Below are positions 1 through 7,598 of a stretch of DNA of 16,324 bases, piece by piece (position 1 is the first letter of the stretch; every line of letters starts with the position of its first letter). A program made the position numbers and the translations under genes. Source of the stretch: Eubacteriales bacterium (GTDB lineage: Bacteria > Bacillota > Clostridia > Peptostreptococcales > Acidaminobacteraceae); the NCBI GenBank assembly GCA_030625285.1, contig DAOURC010000006.1, positions 1-16,324 on the forward strand, written 5' to 3'. The notes under the pieces were generated by a model. The model did not search any database. It worked only from the letters and a program-made list of their open reading frames with translations, and was not told where the DNA came from.

Positions 1-5
1 TGGTA

Positions 6-284
6 ATGAGCCAGATAGTTCAAAAGATGGTTGATAAAGAAGAAATTTTAGCAATAAATTCAGGTGAAGAAAAACCACCACTTGAAATTATTGAAGAATA
101 TTGCGTAGGATGTGGGATATGCTCTAAAGTTTCACCTGATGATTTTGAAATAATAAATAAAAAAGCAATTGTTAAACCTGGATATATTCTTGGACCGACT
201 GTAATGGAAGCATCTAGAAGGTGCCCTACAAATGCTATTGTAATAAATGTGGGAGAAAAGAAAAGAGATAAAAAATCCGCATAA
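6..284 (+). CDS. 4Fe-4S single-cluster ferredoxin (5' end uncertain)
   Basis: This is a small iron-sulfur electron carrier, presumably cytoplasmic. As read it has 92 residues. Three cysteines form a CxxCxxC motif (C33, C36, C39) and the fourth ligand is the distal C73 in a CPTNAI segment. The usual fourth cysteine of the first motif is serine (S43 before P44), which fits a one-cluster rather than a two-cluster ferredoxin. The first 30 or so residues are charged and precede the cluster domain. The frame is open to the window edge and the expected ribosome binding site would lie outside, so the protein could begin upstream or be the C-terminal domain of a larger oxidoreductase. It ends in TAA, 16 bases before a strong hairpin, so it is probably the last gene of its transcript. 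The redox partner cannot be inferred. Confidence 0.8.
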   Translation: MSQIVQKMVDKEEILAINSGEEKPPLEIIEEYCVGCGICSKVSPDDFEIINKKAIVKPGYILGPTVMEASRRCPTNAIVINVGEKKRDKKSA

Positions 285-300
285 TAAAATAATATAAAGG

Positions 301-337
301 AAAAGAGTTATGTCATTGTAGTTGACATAACTCTTTT
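301..337. terminator. Long A/T-flanked hairpin after the ferredoxin
   Basis: A perfect 15-bp inverted repeat, AAAAGAGTTATGTCA (301-315) and TGACATAACTCTTTT (323-337), encloses a 7-base loop. The A-tract and T-tract form the outer stem, so it looks like an intrinsic terminator, possibly working in both directions. Its core and loop closely match a second hairpin at 8847-8875. Confidence 0.8.
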
Positions 338-674
338 CCATATCCAAATCTTTTTTCAATTGTTTAAGATCTGATGTGTTTTTTTACCTTAGTCTGGAGC
401 CTCTTTTAACGGGAGACTTTTTATTAGTAAAAAAAGACAAATATTCAAGTGAGATTCATTTATAGTGAAATGACTTTGATTTATCTGTTTTTGTCATCAA
501 TCAAATATACTAGATATTATAATTAGTTAAGCGTAAATATAGCAAAATACCTGTTCCGCTATATGCTGCTTATGAAATTATATGAATAATATTATATCAT
601 AATTGACATATGATGTGATAGAATATTATTTGTGGAAAAGTAATTAATGGAATTTACCATCAGGAGGAATTAAA
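338..674 (+). other. Non-coding leader upstream of pelD
   Basis: About 340 bases without a credible gene. It is strongly AT-rich. Visible elements are a short stem TCATTT/AAATGA around 456-472, a spaced inverted repeat TTTGATT (475-481) and AATCAAA (499-505), a TATAAT at 518-523 without a well-spaced -35 box, and a TTGACA at 603-608. I did not recognise a c-di-GMP riboswitch (GEMM-I or GEMM-II) or another known riboswitch core. A region this long before a biofilm operon could hold regulator sites, but that is inference. Confidence 0.5.
603..629 (+). promoter_or_regulatory. Candidate sigma-A promoter for the pel operon
   Basis: A perfect TTGACA (603-608) is followed after 15 bases by TATTAT (624-629). 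The spacing is short of the 17-base optimum. Transcription would begin near 637, giving a leader of roughly 40 bases before the GTG start of pelD. An ATCAT/ATGAT inverted repeat overlaps the -35 box (about 596-614) and could be an operator. Confidence 0.4.
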
Positions 675-1871
675 GTGAATAATCGTAAGGCTGTATTTGG
701 CATAATCGAAAGTGTGTTGTTAACATTAATTGTGTGTTTTATTTTCTTTTACATTAATCCTATAAGAGAGAACTTCTTATTCATGAATATTCAGCCGCTG
801 TTGATAGTCGTGGTTGCAATTTCTTTAAGATATGGAAATTATATAGGCATGTTTAGTGCTTTACTTGCGATACTTGCATATATGTATGCTTATCATTCAG
901 TAGGAAGAGATTTATATTTGTTTGCAATTGATTTCTCTTACTATAAATTTTTACTGATGTTTTTTCTAAGTGCAGTAATTTTTGGGCGATTTAAAGATGA
1001 TTATGATTTTAAAGCTAATAACAAAAAATTAGAGTATGATAATTTATTAGCTTCTTACGATGAACTTCATGATGGGTATGAAAAATTAAAATTCATTAAA
1101 GAAGAACTTGCAAAAAGAGTCGTTGGTGCAGAATATAGTATAGTGTCATTGTATGAAATTGCATCAAGCTTAGAGACTCATAATTCAGAAGAAATTTATA
1201 CTGAAGTCATTAATTTGCTTAATAAGTATATTAAGGCCACTGAGATTTCAATTTACACAGTTGACAAAAGTGGTAAGTACTTAAGGCTAAAAATACAGCA
1301 TGGACATGATGAATTAATTCCTACATCCATTGAAGTTGAAAATTTAGAGTGCTATCAAAGAATAATTAAAACGTTAAAACCTGCGAAAATAATTGATGAA
1401 GAGGGATGTCCTTTATTAGTTGGACCAATCATTAGAAATGGAAAGGTTATTGCCGTGGTTAATATCGATGCTTTAGAATTTGAAATGGTAACAGATTATT
1501 CATTCAATATCTTTAAAGTTATAGTTGATTGGGTTACAAAGGCGTTAATCCAAGCTTATGAAGTCGAAGAAATGAAAAAAGATAGAAATTATTTTAAAAA
1601 TACTAAAATAATGAAATATGAGAACTTCTTGAATAGATTACAAGAAGAAAAAGATAGAAAAGAAAAATTTGGATTAGAGTATAGCGTGCTTGAATATGAT
1701 GTTGCCAATCTAACAGTTGATGAAATTGATGAGAGGTTAAAAAACGAATTAAGAGAAGTGGATGTAGTTGGAATTGATGAAGAGAGAGGTAGATTACACA
1801 TTTTGCTACCTGCTACAAGTGGTAAGTATTACAATATCGTGGATGAAAGAATTAAGAAAATATTTGATTAA
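675..1871 (+). CDS. pelD: PelD-like membrane c-di-GMP receptor (GAF plus degenerate GGDEF)
   Basis: Inner-membrane regulatory subunit expected to activate Pel polymer synthesis when c-di-GMP binds. The 398-residue protein has four predicted membrane helices (about 5-27, 36-51, 55-75, 88-104), a charged, probably coiled-coil linker (112-150), a GAF-type domain (about 151-295) and a short C-terminal GGDEF-like domain (308-398). In that domain the inhibitory-site motif RxxD is intact as R360-E-V-D363. The segment that should carry GGDEF reads roughly EERGR (369-373), so diguanylate cyclase activity is not expected. R392 or a nearby lysine might serve as the second c-di-GMP-binding basic residue. 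The start is GTG with AGGAGG at 662-667, seven bases upstream. This is the architecture of Pseudomonas and Bacillus cereus PelD. As first gene of the six-gene run it fits a Pel operon. The call rests on architecture and context, since the primary sequence of this family is poorly conserved. Confidence 0.85.
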   Translation: MNNRKAVFGIIESVLLTLIVCFIFFYINPIRENFLFMNIQPLLIVVVAISLRYGNYIGMFSALLAILAYMYAYHSVGRDLYLFAIDFSYYKFLLMFFLSAVIFGRFKDDYDFKANNKKLEYDNLLASYDELHDGYEKLKFIKEELAKRVVGAEYSIVSLYEIASSLETHNSEEIYTEVINLLNKYIKATEISIYTVDKSGKYLRLKIQHGHDELIPTSIEVENLECYQRIIKTLKPAKIIDEEGCPLLVGPIIRNGKVIAVVNIDALEFEMVTDYSFNIFKVIVDWVTKALIQAYEVEEMKKDRNYFKNTKIMKYENFLNRLQEEKDRKEKFGLEYSVLEYDVANLTVDEIDERLKNELREVDVVGIDEERGRLHILLPATSGKYYNIVDERIKKIFD

Positions 1872-1885
1872 ATGGAGATGGATTT

Positions 1886-3715
1886 ATGAATGTTAAACCA
1901 AAAGTAGTCATCATCCTTATCATAGTAATGATTACCGCTTTATCGGTGCAATTGTTTCGAGGAGGGGTAGTTTTAAAATTTTTCTCTGTGGATCAAGTGA
2001 TTGATAGTGATTTAAAAACAAGTGAATCCTCTGTTGTCCCTGATAATTATAAAAAGATTTTGGTTTTAAATTCAAAAGAGGATTTAGGCTCAGTTTTTAT
2101 ATATGAAAATCTTGAGCGTGTTCTCACTATGACAAAACAAAATTTCAATTGCTTATCCATTGATTCAGATGAAGTGGAGCAGACAGTTAAAGAGTTGGAT
2201 GGCGATGATTTACTCGTTATCGCTACAGAGAACATTGACAAATTAAAAGAGCCTTCAATTATTAAGGATTACATAGAAAATGGTGGAAAAGTTGCATTTT
2301 TAATTAGAAGTCTATATAAGGATTTTGATGAAATTGTAGGGATTAAAGAAAATAACGGCTTTTTAGAAAATGATATTTATGGTATAGAATTCAATAAAAG
2401 GTTTTTTCCGAGTTTGGATGAATTGAAAATCACATCGCAAAAAATACCACATTCAATATTGGATGTGAAAATATCAGATGATACTGAAGTGGTTGCTTCT
2501 ACTGCAGGAGTTCCACTTATTTGGACTCATAAGTACGGATCTGGAAAAGTGATATATGTAAACTCTACAATGCTCATGGATAAGGGGAATCGTGGAGTAT
2601 TAATCAATACATTAAGTTATATTGATGATTATTTTGTGTCTACAGTTTTCAATGGAAAAATTGTAGACATTGATGATTTTCCTGCTCCTATTAAGCGAGG
2701 GAAAGATGAGACTATTTTTGAACAGTATCATATGACTAATCGAAGTTTCTATAGATTGATCTGGTGGTCTTCAATGAATAATCTGGCTTCAAGATATGAT
2801 TTGAAATACACTGGTTTAATTATTGGAACTTATAATTTGGAAACAGTATCACCCTTACCGGAGTTCAACAACTTCGCGATTGATGATCTAGAGTATTTTG
2901 GTAGAAAGTTGTTTGAATCAAGAGGAGAGCTTGGGATTCATGGATATAATCATAATTCTTTAGCACTAGAGGAAGAAATGAACTTCGATAAATATGGTTA
3001 CAATCCTTGGGAATCTACTGAAACAATGGAAGAGGGACTTACTTTAGTAAAAGATTTTATTGATAAATATTATGGCGATATCAAGATATATACATATGTA
3101 GCTCCTTCTAACGTGATATCGAAAGCAGGAAAGATTGCAGTGAAAAATATATTTCCAGATTTGTTGGTTTATGCTGGGATTTATACTGGAAATGATGAAG
3201 AAAGTCTATTGCTTCAAGAATTCGGGAAGGATAAAGATGTTTCTGGAACATATGATTTCCCGAGATTATCCGCAGGTTACTTATATTCAGATGGATTAAT
3301 GTGGGATATTTATAATGGAATAGCTCATTACGGTATCGTGAATCACTTTATTCATCCTGATGATTTGTTAGATCCTGAAAGATCTCAAGGAACTAAGTGG
3401 AAAGATCTTGACAAAAACATTAATCGGATATTCTCAAGCATACATAATAATTTTTCGTTTTTAAGAGACATGACCAATAAAGAAGCGATTGACGAATTCA
3501 TAAGTCAAGAGAATCTTAAAGTTTATGTTAACAAGGAAGAAAATGTGATTAATATATTCTACGAAAATTTTGTCAATCCAGTGTATCATTATCTTTATAT
3601 GAAGGATGAAAAGATAAAATTTGTTGAGGGTGGAGAATTTATTCTTATTGATGAAGAACTTGGGTTATACCTTATTGAAGGAAATGAAATGAGTATTAAA
3701 ATTCTATTAAAATAG
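1886..3715 (+). CDS. pelA: PelA-like polysaccharide deacetylase (Rossmann-like plus deacetylase domains, no hydrolase)
   Basis: Membrane-anchored or secreted enzyme expected to remove acetyl groups from the GalNAc-rich Pel polymer outside the cell. The 609 residues comprise an N-terminal signal anchor (about 7-30), a Rossmann/glutamine-amidotransferase-like region (about 50-250), a metal-dependent deacetylase-type barrel (about 255-510) and a beta-rich C-terminus. Catalytic and metal-binding candidates are D261 and D263 in the VDIDDFP motif and H352/H356 in HGYNH. This DxD plus HxxxH pattern is the one used by P. aeruginosa PelA. Segments YVAPSN and NHFIHPDD resemble later active-site motifs. 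Unlike Pseudomonas PelA it has no N-terminal GH114 hydrolase domain, which is encoded separately at the end of the operon. The start ATG has GGAG eight bases upstream and lies 14 bases after pelD. B. cereus also has a deacetylase-only form. The enzyme class is fairly sure and the exact substrate is inferred from context. Confidence 0.83.
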   Translation: MNVKPKVVIILIIVMITALSVQLFRGGVVLKFFSVDQVIDSDLKTSESSVVPDNYKKILVLNSKEDLGSVFIYENLERVLTMTKQNFNCLSIDSDEVEQTVKELDGDDLLVIATENIDKLKEPSIIKDYIENGGKVAFLIRSLYKDFDEIVGIKENNGFLENDIYGIEFNKRFFPSLDELKITSQKIPHSILDVKISDDTEVVASTAGVPLIWTHKYGSGKVIYVNSTMLMDKGNRGVLINTLSYIDDYFVSTVFNGKIVDIDDFPAPIKRGKDETIFEQYHMTNRSFYRLIWWSSMNNLASRYDLKYTGLIIGTYNLETVSPLPEFNNFAIDDLEYFGRKLFESRGELGIHGYNHNSLALEEEMNFDKYGYNPWESTETMEEGLTLVKDFIDKYYGDIKIYTYVAPSNVISKAGKIAVKNIFPDLLVYAGIYTGNDEESLLLQEFGKDKDVSGTYDFPRLSAGYLYSDGLMWDIYNGIAHYGIVNHFIHPDDLLDPERSQGTKWKDLDKNINRIFSSIHNNFSFLRDMTNKEAIDEFISQENLKVYVNKEENVINIFYENFVNPVYHYLYMKDEKIKFVEGGEFILIDEELGLYLIEGNEMSIKILLK

Positions 3716-3721
3716 GTGATC
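3714..3721 (+). promoter_or_regulatory. Ribosome binding site that decides the pelE start
   Basis: AGGTGATC is an eight-base perfect match to the 16S anti-Shine-Dalgarno tail and overlaps the pelA stop codon. It places the pelE start at GTG 3725 (eight bases after AGG) rather than at the GTG at 3716, which lies inside this site and has no binding site of its own. Confidence 0.7.
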
Positions 3722-3724
3722 AGT

Positions 3725-4705
3725 GTGTTGGTTTTTTTTATTATACTTTTATTTGTTGGAAGTATTATTGATTTACAATTGTTTTTAATTTCAGTTCAAA
3801 GTGGAAAACTTAATATTGTAATGTATGTGATAATTCATTTGTTTTTATCTTTGTGTATCTATATCTTTTATAGATTTGAAGTAAAGAAAAAGATTGAAAT
3901 GCCATTATATTTCATGATTTTTATTCCTATCTTCGGTTTTGTTTTTACAACAATATTCTATCTAGCTCTTTTGGTTTTTAATCGTAAAGGAAATTTGGTA
4001 GAAGATTATGAAACTTATATCAATTATGTTAGTGATTTTATTGTTGAAAAAGATATTGATTTTCATAAAGAAATAAATACAACAACAGCGTTAGATTACT
4101 TACTTATTGGTGATGATGAGCAAAAGAAAAGTGTAATAATCGACTTGGTAAATGAAAATATGGATATTAAAATCGATATTCTAAAAAAGGCACTGAAAGA
4201 TAATAATTCAGAAGTAGTACATTATGCATCTTCAACATTGAATCTTATCGAGAATGAATACGAAAAAAGCTTAGATCATTTAAAAAATAAATATAAGAAC
4301 GAAAAGGGCAGAGTAGTTTTACAGGAACTAATAGATGTATATGGAAAATATATTTATTCAGGATTGAATGAGAATTTCTTGAGGAACATATATTTGGAAG
4401 AATATATTGAAATGATTGATACATATATTGATGAATATGGATATATCGCTGATATTCTTATAAAGAAAGTGAATGCTCTACTAGTTCTTAAAAAATATGA
4501 TAGGGCATTGGATGTGTTGAACATTATGGATGAAAAATTTCCACATAACTTTGATAGATGCATTCTCAGGATGAGATTGTTTTATTATTTAAAAGATTAT
4601 AACGAAATTCGAATAGTGATAAATAAGATGGAAAAAATGCATTATGAAATTCCAATGAAATATAAGCAAATAGTAGATTTTTGGGATGCAAAGGAGAATA
4701 ATTGA
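3725..4705 (+). CDS. pelE: PelE-like membrane protein with helical-repeat cytoplasmic domain
   Basis: Scaffold subunit expected to hold the cytoplasmic polymerase PelF to the PelD/PelG membrane complex. With the GTG start at 3725 it has 326 residues, close to the 329 of Pseudomonas PelE. There are about three hydrophobic helices in the first 85 residues, followed by a wholly helical charged region. Around 120-190 the pattern looks HEAT-like, and from about 230 to the end there are TPR-like helix pairs. No catalytic motif is visible. A GTG at 3716 directly after the pelA stop would add three residues but lacks a binding site. The TGA stop overlaps the pelF ATG by one base (TGATG), implying coupled translation. 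Sequence identity alone would not name this protein. The call rests on length, topology, repeat type and position between pelA and pelF. Confidence 0.72.
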   Translation: MLVFFIILLFVGSIIDLQLFLISVQSGKLNIVMYVIIHLFLSLCIYIFYRFEVKKKIEMPLYFMIFIPIFGFVFTTIFYLALLVFNRKGNLVEDYETYINYVSDFIVEKDIDFHKEINTTTALDYLLIGDDEQKKSVIIDLVNENMDIKIDILKKALKDNNSEVVHYASSTLNLIENEYEKSLDHLKNKYKNEKGRVVLQELIDVYGKYIYSGLNENFLRNIYLEEYIEMIDTYIDEYGYIADILIKKVNALLVLKKYDRALDVLNIMDEKFPHNFDRCILRMRLFYYLKDYNEIRIVINKMEKMHYEIPMKYKQIVDFWDAKENN

Positions 4706-6123
4706 TGAAAATTTGTATGTTTGTTGAAGGATCATATCCCTATGTACAAGGTGGAGTTTCTTCATGGGTGCATCAGTTGACAACTGAATTAAGTGAACAT
4801 GATTTCACGATTATTTCTATTATGCCTTCAAGAGATGATATTAGTGAGGTTAAATATGACTTACCTAAAAATATCAAATCACTGAGGACTATTTATTTAA
4901 ATGATTACCTTGACAACAATCCGTTAAAAGGATCGAAGGAGCCAAGTTTTAATGATCTTGAGAGAGAGCAGATTATTAAGTTTTTTAGATTTGAAAGCGA
5001 TGTAATGTGGGATGTGGTTTTAAAAGGACTTTCAAACATCAAAAAGACAGGTGATTCTGTACAGTTTTTTAAAAGTGAATTTTTTTGGAATGCCATTTTA
5101 GACTACTACAATGATAACTATAGAAAAGAAGAATTCAACCTCTTTTTTTGGACATTGAGATCTATGTTTATACCTCTTTTTAGCATTATTCAAAGTGAAA
5201 TGGAGGAAGCAGATGTTTTTCATACAGTTTCAACAGGGTATGCTGGAATACTTGGACTTATTGCAAAATTTACATACAACAAACCCCTTGTTTTAACCGA
5301 ACATGGTATTTATGCCAGGGAGAGGGAAGAAGAGATAATTCAAGCAAAGTGGGTTACTGGAATTTATAAAAAGTTTTGGATTGAATTGTTTTATTATCTT
5401 TCCGAAGCTGTATATAAAAATGCCGATCTTGTAGTTTCTCTCTTTGATGGAAATAGACAGATACAATTAGAACTAGGTTCAAGAGAGGATAACACTATAG
5501 TTGTTCCAAATGGAGTCGATTTAAAGGGATTCAATATAGAGCATTTGAAAACTGGAGATTTTAATATAGGTGCGATACTTAGAGTAGTACCAATTAAGGA
5601 TGTTAAAACGTTAATTAGAGCTTTTAAACTAGTGAAGAGTAATGTGGAAGAAGCGAAGCTTTATATCATAGGTCCTACAGAAGAAGATGAAGATTATTAT
5701 ACTGAGTGTTTAAGACTTGTTGATAATATGGGGATTAATGATGATGTTGTTTTTACTGATAAAGCTGATGTGAAAAAGTATTTGAAAATTATGGATGTGT
5801 TGGTTTTGACTTCTATTTCTGAAGGTCAGCCTTTAGTTATTTTAGAGGGAATGGCATCAGAAGTGCCTTTTGTTTCTACAGATGTAGGTGGTTGCAGAGA
5901 ATTGCTTCTAGGAAGAGAAAATGAATCTATTGGACCATCTGGTATCATTACTACTCCAGTAATGCCATATGAGACATTTGAAGCTATATATACTTTATAT
6001 AAAGATAGTGAACTAAGAGAACAAATGAGTACAAATGGTAGAAAACGCGTTGAGACTTATTATTCAAAGGAACAATTTATTAAAAAATACAGACAAATTT
6101 ACGATGAAATCGGGAGAAAATAA
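4705..6123 (+). CDS. pelF: PelF glycosyltransferase (GT4, Pel polymerase)
   Basis: Cytoplasmic GT-B glycosyltransferase that in Pseudomonas uses UDP-GalNAc to extend the Pel chain. It is 472 residues long from ATG 4705. The N-terminal segment EGSYPYVQGGVSSWVHQL (8-25) is the hallmark of the PelF/DUF3492 family. The C-terminal Rossmann half carries R293 and K298, the usual nucleotide-sugar phosphate contacts, and an EX7E motif with E373 and E381 followed by GMASE and DVGG. The start is set by AAGGAG (4691-4696), eight bases upstream. A TTG one codon earlier (4702) is less likely. It overlaps the previous stop by one base and its own TAA directly abuts the next ATG, so translation of pelE, pelF and pelG is probably tightly coupled. 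This is the most recognisable gene of the operon and anchors the Pel assignment. Confidence 0.93.
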   Translation: MKICMFVEGSYPYVQGGVSSWVHQLTTELSEHDFTIISIMPSRDDISEVKYDLPKNIKSLRTIYLNDYLDNNPLKGSKEPSFNDLEREQIIKFFRFESDVMWDVVLKGLSNIKKTGDSVQFFKSEFFWNAILDYYNDNYRKEEFNLFFWTLRSMFIPLFSIIQSEMEEADVFHTVSTGYAGILGLIAKFTYNKPLVLTEHGIYAREREEEIIQAKWVTGIYKKFWIELFYYLSEAVYKNADLVVSLFDGNRQIQLELGSREDNTIVVPNGVDLKGFNIEHLKTGDFNIGAILRVVPIKDVKTLIRAFKLVKSNVEEAKLYIIGPTEEDEDYYTECLRLVDNMGINDDVVFTDKADVKKYLKIMDVLVLTSISEGQPLVILEGMASEVPFVSTDVGGCRELLLGRENESIGPSGIITTPVMPYETFEAIYTLYKDSELREQMSTNGRKRVETYYSKEQFIKKYRQIYDEIGRK

Positions 6124-7581
6124 ATGGCTGGAATCGGGTTTACTTTAAAAACATTATTTGAAGAAGAATATTATTTATCTAGAACAAAAGCGTATATATA
6201 TTCAGCTTTGGTTTCGGCAGGTCCCTGGATAGCGGCAGTTGTTACAGTAAATCTCCTTATCCTCTTATCTGATTATTACTTTGATGATATTTCACAAAGG
6301 GATTTATTTATGGGTACCATTGTATATAGTTTTGTGTTTTCTCAGATAATTACAGCTCCATGGCAACTCTTGATTACAAGGTATATTTCAGATAATTTGT
6401 TTTCTAAAACATATCATAATATCAGGGCTTCGTTCTTCGGACTAGGTCGTATTATTTTTATCAGTTCATACATAATCGGGTTAATTTACTATTATGATAA
6501 AGAATTACCGCTTATATACAAAACAATGGCGCTTGCATTATTCGTTTTTCTATCTCTACTATGGATATTGATGGTATATCTAAGCGCCATAAAAAACTAT
6601 TCGTTAATAGCGTATAGCTTTGTTGTCGGGGGAGTAATTTCTGTAATTTTAACTTGTGTTTGGATAAAATATCCACTTCCTTTTGCTGAGTTTAATCATT
6701 CGAGTAATGTACTGCTTGCATATTTAATAGGGATAATAACTACATTTGGCATGTTGCTTTATGGTTTCTTAACCAATTTTTATCTTGGAAATAATAAACA
6801 ATATGATTTTTTAAGATATATTGATCGGTATAAGGCGTTGATGTTCATTGGAGTGTTTTATACGCTAGGGCTTTGGATAGATGATATTATTATGTGGTAT
6901 TCACCTTTGAGTGTGGATATTCATGCAACATACAAATACGCTCCATTATACGATAATGCGATGTTTTTAGCATATTTAACCATAATACCTACAATGATAT
7001 TATTCATGGTATCTGTTGAGACTGAATTTTATGATTTATATAAGAAGTATTATAATTTAGCAGTTAAAAAGGGGACTTTCAAAGAACTGGAAATCGCAAG
7101 GATAGAAATGAAAAAATCGATTAATAGGCAATTACTGCATACGCTTGAAATTCAATCAATTATAACTTTAACACTAATTATTCTTTCGGGGAGAATTTTT
7201 TCGTATTTGGGTATACCGCTTATTGTTAGGGATATATATAGGATTGCTTCTTTAGGTGCACTTTGTAATATTTTTATTTTGTTAATAATTTTGATACTTC
7301 TTTATTTTGAAGGGATAAATTATGCATTGATCATTTCCGGTAGTTTCTTGATATCAAATGCGGTTTTAACAACTTACTTTCTACCAATGGGTATTGATTA
7401 TTACGGTGTGGGATACTTTATGGGTTCATTCGGTACTTTGCTATTGGCTCTGTTGATGCTTGTGAAATTTTTAGATAAAATTCATTATCATACATTTGGA
7501 TTACAGCCGTTATTTGCACCAAAAGATGAAGGACTTTTCTTTAATCTATCTAATGAGATTCACCGTATATTCTTTAAGTGA
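6124..7581 (+). CDS. pelG: PelG polytopic membrane transporter (MOP-flippase-like)
   Basis: Integral membrane protein thought to move the growing Pel polymer across the cytoplasmic membrane together with PelD, PelE and PelF. It has 485 residues and about twelve hydrophobic helices covering nearly the whole length, with one large charged loop in the middle (DNA about 7020-7140). The N-terminal segment MAGIGFTLKTLF and the SAGPW motif near residue 32 are typical of PelG, a polysaccharide-transporter relative in the MOP superfamily. The ATG follows the pelF stop with no gap, and GGGAGA in the end of pelF (6112-6117) serves as ribosome binding site. The pairing of PelF with PelG is specific for Pel systems, which rules out a generic Wzx flippase. 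Confidence 0.9.
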   Translation: MAGIGFTLKTLFEEEYYLSRTKAYIYSALVSAGPWIAAVVTVNLLILLSDYYFDDISQRDLFMGTIVYSFVFSQIITAPWQLLITRYISDNLFSKTYHNIRASFFGLGRIIFISSYIIGLIYYYDKELPLIYKTMALALFVFLSLLWILMVYLSAIKNYSLIAYSFVVGGVISVILTCVWIKYPLPFAEFNHSSNVLLAYLIGIITTFGMLLYGFLTNFYLGNNKQYDFLRYIDRYKALMFIGVFYTLGLWIDDIIMWYSPLSVDIHATYKYAPLYDNAMFLAYLTIIPTMILFMVSVETEFYDLYKKYYNLAVKKGTFKELEIARIEMKKSINRQLLHTLEIQSIITLTLIILSGRIFSYLGIPLIVRDIYRIASLGALCNIFILLIILILLYFEGINYALIISGSFLISNAVLTTYFLPMGIDYYGVGYFMGSFGTLLLALLMLVKFLDKIHYHTFGLQPLFAPKDEGLFFNLSNEIHRIFFK

Positions 7582-7598
7582 TAAAGAAGGGATAAAAA

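Noticed and set aside
391..420. Possible terminator with AGTCT/AGACT stem and T-run upstream of pelD
   Set aside because: Only five base pairs close a loop of about 18 bases. The stem is too weak to call, although the T-run is suggestive.
338..674. c-di-GMP riboswitch before pelD
   Set aside because: I looked for GEMM-I and GEMM-II core motifs by eye and saw none. Regulation is better explained by PelD itself.
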